Part shown: one piece after another, positions 58,574 to 64,000 of the stretch
Layout of the letters: each line of letters begins with the position of its first letter
How positions within the stretch are numbered: position 1 is the first letter of the stretch
Source of the DNA: Staphylococcus sp. IVB6181
GTDB lineage: Bacteria > Bacillota > Bacilli > Staphylococcales > Staphylococcaceae
Direction: 5' to 3'
Assembly: GCF_025561445.1 (NCBI RefSeq)
Contig: NZ_CP095096.1
Coordinates: forward strand, 2,149,822-2,213,821
DNA: 64,000 bases
Position numbers and translations under genes: made by a program
The notes under the pieces: generated by a model
What the model saw: the letters and a program-made list of their open reading frames with translations, nothing else
Told to the model about the DNA's origin: nothing
The model's database searches: none

Positions 58574-61500
58574 TAAGCAAATACACCTCCTGTATTAAAT
58601 CTTTGTTTACGTGATACATTGCTCTCACGTTTATCTACGGTTCTATTTATAAACTCACCCAAACCGAAATTATCAATCACTGGTTCGTAATCCTTATTTG
58701 CAATTTCTTCATTAGAACCAACAAGTTTGATTAATAAGCCAATCATTGTGTCTAACTTTTTCTCTAACTTACTGTTGTCATTATTGCTCAACGTTGCATT
58801 ACTAAAGTTTTTAGGGCGCTTATTCTTACTAATATCATTGTTAGCTAAGGCGAGTAATTTAGCTGCGTCATCTGCACGTCTAGGATTGGTAGGGATTATC
58901 CACTCAGGGTAACCGTCATCACCTAAATGATATAACCCATTATGAACAAGCCCACCAGTTTTGTATGCATAGTCACCTGCACGTTTGAAAGCTGCACGCC
59001 AAGAGCCCATACGCGGCACCCATTTACCTACAATATAGCGCATTGCTGAAATAGCTTGATGCGTCGGATTTAATGGGTTGCCATAGCCTGATTTGGCATA
59101 TGCTCTGAATGATGGATCTATCATTTGGAACATACCGCGCGAAGGTGTACCGTTACGTGCGTTGATGTCCCAATTATTGACAGCATTTGCGGTGTAATTG
59201 GATTCACGGCTGGCAACACGCATCATTTCATTTGTAATAAAACCTGATTTGTAACGACCACCTAAGATATTTTGAGCGGCCTTAATTGCTCTGCGGGCAT
59301 TAGCTGCACCGCTGCCACCGGGTGCTTTTTTGCCACCGCCGGTTTTGTCATTTTTCTTCAGCCAACTTGTCGGTTCGATTGAGTAACGGTTTGCTTCGCC
59401 ACCTTGATTGACTTGGAAATGTAAGTGTCGGTAGTTCGTCATAGAACCTGTGTTACCAGACTTACCTACAAGCTGACCTACTTTAACTTGTTCTCCTGTT
59501 TTTTTAAGCTGCTTGCTAAGGTGCATGAACCATAAGAATGTTTTGCCTTTTGAAACAGTGATAGCATTACCGCCGCCGTAGCTGTCGTACCAACTTCTGA
59601 CACGACCAGCCATCGGTGTGCGCACAGGCGTACCAACAGGCATGTCATAATCGACACCGTGATGGACTCCGCCATTAAATGGATAATTTGGGTTGGGTGG
59701 ATATGGCGGAGCAGAATATTTTTGTAGGATTCCATAACCTTCAAACACCGAACCGTCGCCCGCTTGTGCTTCAAATCCATTAGTTATCCAATCAATTGCG
59801 CCTTTTTTAATCTTCTTCCACGCAGCACGCGTAATATCTCCGACAACACCCATACCTTTTGTAAGGGAGTTGAAGTCGACGCCCATCATAGAAAGTACTT
59901 TGTTAAGTAGTTTGCCTGGATTGTCCATGTAGTCCATAACGTCTCCGATTTTGTCGGATAGCCATTTAGCGCTATTACCTACGGCTTTACCGGCACCTTT
60001 AAGCTTATCACCGACCCAGTCTTTGGCATTGCCGAACCACGTACCTATACTCAATCTCGGCAATGTACCTATGCTGAAGCGAGGTGACATACCTGCACCT
60101 TCAGCTTCTTCGTATTTTTGTCGCATTCCGCCACTTATGACACGTGATCCTCTAGGTAAAAATGTAGTGGTGTCTTTTGCGGGTGTTAACGCAGTACGTC
60201 CGTTTGGATATTGAATTAATTCACGTCTACCATCAATACCTCTTCCATTACCTGGGCCTTTATCACCCACAATAGCCATAGTACCATCTTTTAATCGACC
60301 ATCAGATGTTGTTCTGACGTGGCGATTAATTCTTTGTGTACCAGTTGATAATTTAGGTATTTTAGGCAAGCTCAACTTAGAACCTACCCAGTTTAAACCG
60401 TCAATTAATCCATTTAAACCTTTCTTAATGGCGCTAACCATGCCGCCGATGTGGTCTTTGATTTTACCGATAATATTCGCAAGCCCGTTTTTCATATTAT
60501 TAAAAGTAGCAACAACTTTGCTTTTAATACTCTGCGCAATACCTGTTAGTTTTGATTTAATCGTATTCCACGCATTAATTAAATATTGCTTTGCCTTACT
60601 TGTAATATCTACTACTGCTCTTTTTAGGCTATTAAACCTTTTTGCCACATTATCGCGGATATTTTGTGCAATTTGCGTAAGTTTATTCTTAATACTTGTC
60701 CAAATCGAATATAAGAAGCGCTTTACACTATTAAAAATCATCATTATTGTACGTTTAACATTGTTAAATATACTTTTTACATTCCTATATAATTGACTGA
60801 CTAGAGAAACGACACGATTTTTTATCGACGTCCAGACTCTAATCATAAAGCTCTTAACGCTATTAAATATAGAAGTTATCGATGATTTTAGACTATTGAA
60901 TAAAGATCTTGCTGTTCTTACATATGTTTTAATAATTGCAATAACGCTATTTTTAATTGCAGTCCACACTCGAATGAAGAAGCTTTTAATGCTACTGAAA
61001 ATTGATGAAATTGCATTCTTTAAAGCATTAAAAATCGTTTTGACTGTATTGACGTATGCTCTAACAATTGCGATCACACTATTTTTGATTGCGTTCCATA
61101 CTCTAAGCGAAATCGCTTTAATCCCGTTCCAAATGTTAGTCAGCGCTGCTTTAAGACCATTAAATAATGCTCTTATACCTGAAATCAATGCACGAACAAT
61201 TGATAATACTGCATTCTTTAAAGCGTTCCATATATTACGTGCAGCAACAGATAGAGCTGTGAATATTGCAATCACTACTGTCTTTAAGGCTGTAATAGTC
61301 GCACGAACACTGAATGCCAGTGCTTTGGCTAAACCAACTACTACATTCTTTATAATTGTCCATATTGTTCTAAAAGCATTTAACATCATTAATCCGATTG
61401 TCTTTATGAATGTTAAAAGATTTCCAAATGTCAGACGTAACATACCGCCAATCGCTGTTAATGCACCGCTAAAGACTTGTTTAATACCTTGCCACATCAA

Positions 61501-64000
61501 ACGGAAATTACCAGTAAACAGACCTTTAAAAATGTTGATAATACCGTTGATTGCAGTTAAACCGCCTTGTACAACCATTCTAATACCGGTAAATACATTG
61601 ATAACGATCGCTTTTAATCCACCGAAAATTATTCTAAAGTGATTTCCGATTCCAGCAAGTATCGGTTTAATAATATTATTGAATAAGAATCCTAATATTA
61701 AACCTACGGCAGCTTTTATAGCATTAAAAGTATTAATGATTGTTGAACCGTGCTGTTTCCAAAATGCTCTCATTGCTGCGCCGAAAACTGCTGACGTCGT
61801 TCTGATAAATGTGAAGAATTCTCTAAAAGCACCACGAATCATTAATAATGTGCTTGTTAGTTGAGTTGCTGCTTCTTTCGGCAATATTTTTTTAAATATG
61901 TTAAAACCGCCCGCAGTATCTCCGCTGAATACATTTTTTATACCTGTAGCAAAAGCTTTGATACCGTTCCACAATGAAATAATAGCATTTTTAACCGGAT
62001 CTATGACTGCATGAACAATATTTCTAAATGTTTCGGATTTTTTATAAGCAATTATAAACGCTGTGCCCAATGCTGCGATAGCCGCAACAGTAATACCGAT
62101 TGGACCAGTAAGCAGCGTAAATACACTTCCCAATAACGGTATTTTAGTGAGCATTTGACCAATGTTAGGCAATACTGATTTAATACCGCCGTTAAATAAA
62201 CTAAAGAATGCAGCTCCGCCTTTTGTGCCGTTTAAAATTGTTACTGCACTTGCGATATTTGTTATCGAACTTCCGAGCAGTCCTAGACCGATAAGCAATG
62301 GCGGTATAGACGCAGCCATAATTCCGAAAACGGTTATGGCAATTTTTGTTGCATCACTCGTTCCTTGCAAATGTTTAAATACTCCGGTTAAAGCATCCGA
62401 CAATTTAATTACAAAAGGCGCTAATGCATCGCCAATTGTACGCATAAAGTTAATAAACGTATTTTTAAGAACCTGAAGTTTAGAACCCATTGTCTCGTAA
62501 CGAATACGTGCCTCATCTGTGAGTGCAGTATTCTTTTTCCAACCTTCAGCACCAGTTTTCAAAGCATTGTCAAGCAATTTGTGATTATTAGACATACGAC
62601 GTACAGTGTCCGCTTCACGTACACCTTTAATACCTACAGCGTCTAATGCAGCGATTACACCTTTGGCTCCGCCTTGCGTTTGAGATAATCCTTTAACAAA
62701 TGCGCTCAATGCTTTGCTTGGGTTGTTTTCCCACGTCTGCGCAAATTCCTGCGCACTCATTCCTGATGTTTTAGCGAATGCTTTAAGCTCTGAACCGCCG
62801 TTAGCTGTTGCCTTTGTCATCTTATTCATAATTTGAGTCATTGCAGTACCGCCAGCTTCAGCCTCTATTCCCGCACTACTCATTGCGGCTGAAATGCTCA
62901 TTATTTGGTCAGCGCTGAATCCTGCTTGTGCGCCAGCTCCAGCTAACCTTTGCCCCATTTCAACGATTTCTTTTTCGGTAGTGGCAGTTGTATTACCTAA
63001 AGCAGTTACGGTACTACCCAATCTATCTACATCAGTTATAGGCATTTTTGCTGCGTTAGCGAATCTAGCAAATTCTGTAGCTGCTTCATCCGCAGTTAAG
63101 TTAGTAGCGACTCCTAGATTTAACATTGTTTTCGTAAATGCGGTAATATCTTTTTTCTTAACACCCAACTGGCCTGCACTTTCAGCCACACCGGCGATTT
63201 CTGTTGCAGCAAACGGCATTTTATTACTCATATTAGTAATTTCATTGCCCATTTTATTCAGCTCTGAACCGCTCATATTTGTAGTTTTAGCTACACCTGC
63301 AAGTGCTTGTTCCCACTCAATAGAAGATTTAATACTTTTTCCCATAGCAGCAATGGCGGGCAAGGTCATATAAATCATTGCGCCTGTTCCTACAGAGCGC
63401 ATTGTAGAAGTTATGCCTCGCAGCGAGTCTTTGTATCTATTAACAGATTGTACACCTCTGCCAAAAGCAGTTGCATTTAAACGCTGCGCACGTTGTTGCT
63501 CAATTGAAAGTTGTTTATAAGCATTTGATGTTTGTTTGATTTCGCTTTCAATTTCGTTCATGCGTATTTTTTGTTGAGTGATGGCACTTGCCAGTTCTCT
63601 TGCTTCTTGACTGTTTTTACCTTGAGACTGAGCGACAAATTTGTATTGTGCACTTAACTCCCGCAATACTGTTCGCTGTTGGATCATATTATTTTTAAGT
63701 GTTTTCAAATGCGCATCATATGCTTTTACACTTTGACCCGCACGCGTTAAATTGCTGCGTGATAATGATAATGTATCGTTAAAACTTTGCATTTTCGCAC
63801 GTATTTGGGTCATGGAAGCGATACCTTGTTTTTGCTCCATCTCTAGACGATTGTGCGCGTTTGTCGTTTCTTTCAGTTGATTGTTTAAAGACTTTAAACG
63901 CACTCTTTCCTCAGTCAATTTTAGGTTCAACTCTTGTGCTTCTTTACTCGTTTCCCCATATTGGCGCTTAGCATAATCATATTGTCTGCTTAAATTTTGT
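58573..64000 (-). CDS. Tape measure protein with M23 peptidase and SLT domains (5' end outside the window)
   Basis: More than 1808 aa; the frame stays open to the edge, so the TTG at 63930 is not the real start. In order: coiled coil; TP901-type core (WEQALAGVAKTTNMSGSELN, GMSAQEFAQTWENNPSKAL); about 600 residues of helical repeats rich in Trp/Phe/Ile (FIRVWTAIKNSVIAIIKTYV type, about 33 residues apart); M23 peptidase at ORF residues 1400-1515 (HHGVDYDMPVGTPV, FMHLSK, RHLHFQV, all zinc ligands present); a lytic transglycosylase-like domain at 1550-1650 (ASRESNYTANAVNNWDI, GMFQMIDPSF). It sets tail length and helps the tail cross the cell wall. Confidence 0.92.
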   Translation of the reverse strand, partial: QNLSRQYDYAKRQYGETSKEAQELNLKLTEERVRLKSLNNQLKETTNAHNRLEMEQKQGIASMTQIRAKMQSFNDTLSLSRSNLTRAGQSVKAYDAHLKTLKNNMIQQRTVLRELSAQYKFVAQSQGKNSQEARELASAITQQKIRMNEIESEIKQTSNAYKQLSIEQQRAQRLNATAFGRGVQSVNRYKDSLRGITSTMRSVGTGAMIYMTLPAIAAMGKSIKSSIEWEQALAGVAKTTNMSGSELNKMGNEITNMSNKMPFAATEIAGVAESAGQLGVKKKDITAFTKTMLNLGVATNLTADEAATEFARFANAAKMPITDVDRLGSTVTALGNTTATTEKEIVEMGQRLAGAGAQAGFSADQIMSISAAMSSAGIEAEAGGTAMTQIMNKMTKATANGGSELKAFAKTSGMSAQEFAQTWENNPSKALSAFVKGLSQTQGGAKGVIAALDAVGIKGVREADTVRRMSNNHKLLDNALKTGAEGWKKNTALTDEARIRYETMGSKLQVLKNTFINFMRTIGDALAPFVIKLSDALTGVFKHLQGTSDATKIAITVFGIMAASIPPLLIGLGLLGSSITNIASAVTILNGTKGGAAFFSLFNGGIKSVLPNIGQMLTKIPLLGSVFTLLTGPIGITVAAIAALGTAFIIAYKKSETFRNIVHAVIDPVKNAIISLWNGIKAFATGIKNVFSGDTAGGFNIFKKILPKEAATQLTSTLLMIRGAFREFFTFIRTTSAVFGAAMRAFWKQHGSTIINTFNAIKAAVGLILGFLFNNIIKPILAGIGNHFRIIFGGLKAIVINVFTGIRMVVQGGLTAINGIINIFKGLFTGNFRLMWQGIKQVFSGALTAIGGMLRLTFGNLLTFIKTIGLMMLNAFRTIWTIIKNVVVGLAKALAFSVRATITALKTVVIAIFTALSVAARNIWNALKNAVLSIVRALISGIRALFNGLKAALTNIWNGIKAISLRVWNAIKNSVIAIVRAYVNTVKTIFNALKNAISSIFSSIKSFFIRVWTAIKNSVIAIIKTYVRTARSLFNSLKSSITSIFNSVKSFMIRVWTSIKNRVVSLVSQLYRNVKSIFNNVKRTIMMIFNSVKRFLYSIWTSIKNKLTQIAQNIRDNVAKRFNSLKRAVVDITSKAKQYLINAWNTIKSKLTGIAQSIKSKVVATFNNMKNGLANIIGKIKDHIGGMVSAIKKGLNGLIDGLNWVGSKLSLPKIPKLSTGTQRINRHVRTTSDGRLKDGTMAIVGDKGPGNGRGIDGRRELIQYPNGRTALTPAKDTTTFLPRGSRVISGGMRQKYEEAEGAGMSPRFSIGTLPRLSIGTWFGNAKDWVGDKLKGAGKAVGNSAKWLSDKIGDVMDYMDNPGKLLNKVLSMMGVDFNSLTKGMGVVGDITRAAWKKIKKGAIDWITNGFEAQAGDGSVFEGYGILQKYSAPPYPPNPNYPFNGGVHHGVDYDMPVGTPVRTPMAGRVRSWYDSYGGGNAITVSKGKTFLWFMHLSKQLKKTGEQVKVGQLVGKSGNTGSMTNYRHLHFQVNQGGEANRYSIEPTSWLKKNDKTGGGKKAPGGSGAANARRAIKAAQNILGGRYKSGFITNEMMRVASRESNYTANAVNNWDINARNGTPSRGMFQMIDPSFRAYAKSGYGNPLNPTHQAISAMRYIVGKWVPRMGSWRAAFKRAGDYAYKTGGLVHNGLYHLGDDGYPEWIIPTNPRRADDAAKLLALANNDISKNKRPKNFSNATLSNNDNSKLEKKLDTMIGLLIKLVGSNEEIANKDYEPVIDNFGLGEFINRTVDKRESNVSRKQRFNTGGVFA

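Larger units (their letters stand above)
49118..64000 (-). mobile_element. Siphovirus prophage, late-end portion (continues past the right edge)
   Basis: All genes from 50,012 on are phage late genes on one strand in the usual order: tape measure, Dit, Tal, small tail/lysis genes, holin, endolysin, attachment site. Integrase, replication, head genes and the other attachment site are outside. Two inserted units of the moron type are seen, one between small tail-end genes and the holin, the other between endolysin and att. Confidence 0.93.

Noticed and set aside
60896..61642. 248-aa plus-strand ORF inside the tape measure gene
   Set aside because: Hydrophobic translation of the complementary strand of helical repeats; no ribosome binding site and against the phage transcription direction.

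Overview
This window looks like a Staphylococcus chromosome seen in reverse relative to the usual S. aureus map. The evidence is the gene content and order: Mnh1 antiporter operon, dltXABCD, a NagD-like phosphatase, lipA, a nitronate monooxygenase beside a DUF21-CBS protein, and then the 3' end of sufB. The proteins match the staphylococcal families closely but differ from S. aureus in many residues, so a coagulase-negative species is likely. A carnosus/simulans-type lineage is a guess. No rRNA, tRNA or CRISPR was seen.

Layout. 1-12.8 kb: the first codons of rocA, an Old Yellow Enzyme homologue, an S1-domain protein, an 8.5-kb gene for a giant YSIRK/LPXTG surface protein (lectin-like domain, Ig-like domains, 13 helical repeat units), a NUDIX hydrolase, a DUF1871 protein and ppiB. 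12.8-20.4 kb (plus strand): kapB-like gene, mnhABCDEFG, a flavoprotein. 20.4-22.0 kb: an intact ISL3-family insertion sequence with an 8-bp target duplication. 22-30.5 kb: thioesterase, NhaC-type transporter, a decayed MFS gene, leucyl aminopeptidase, ndh, and a cluster of Fe-S and thiol related genes (sufA, yuzB, a second NDH-2-like protein, yuzD, nfu). 30.5-35.7 kb: a TipAS-type MerR regulator with its own 19-bp-spacer promoter, then the dltXABCD operon for D-alanylation of teichoic acids. 36-43.4 kb: 2-hydroxyacid dehydrogenase, nagD-like, HEPN/DUF86, DUF3055, yutD, lipA, and a yunD-yunE-yunF-like trio. 43.4-45.3 kb: a group II intron, best read as class C, sitting just behind the terminator of the nitronate monooxygenase gene. 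45.3-49.1 kb: nitronate monooxygenase, a DUF21-CBS membrane protein, and a frameshifted protein made of four Sm-like repeats.

49.1-64 kb: the late end of a siphovirus prophage, all on the minus strand (tape measure, Dit, Tal, small tail/lysis genes, holin, CHAP-amidase-SH3 endolysin). It is integrated in the 3' end of sufB; the early half, the integrase and the rest of sufB lie beyond the right edge. Two places in the prophage hold structure that ordinary gene calling misses. Between the last tail-end genes and the holin is a SprG-like type I toxin unit with a strong leader ORF in another frame and inverted repeats around it. Between the endolysin and the attachment site, about 600 bp carry three successive minus-strand promoter-terminator units with no convincing ORF, a candidate cluster of phage small RNAs.
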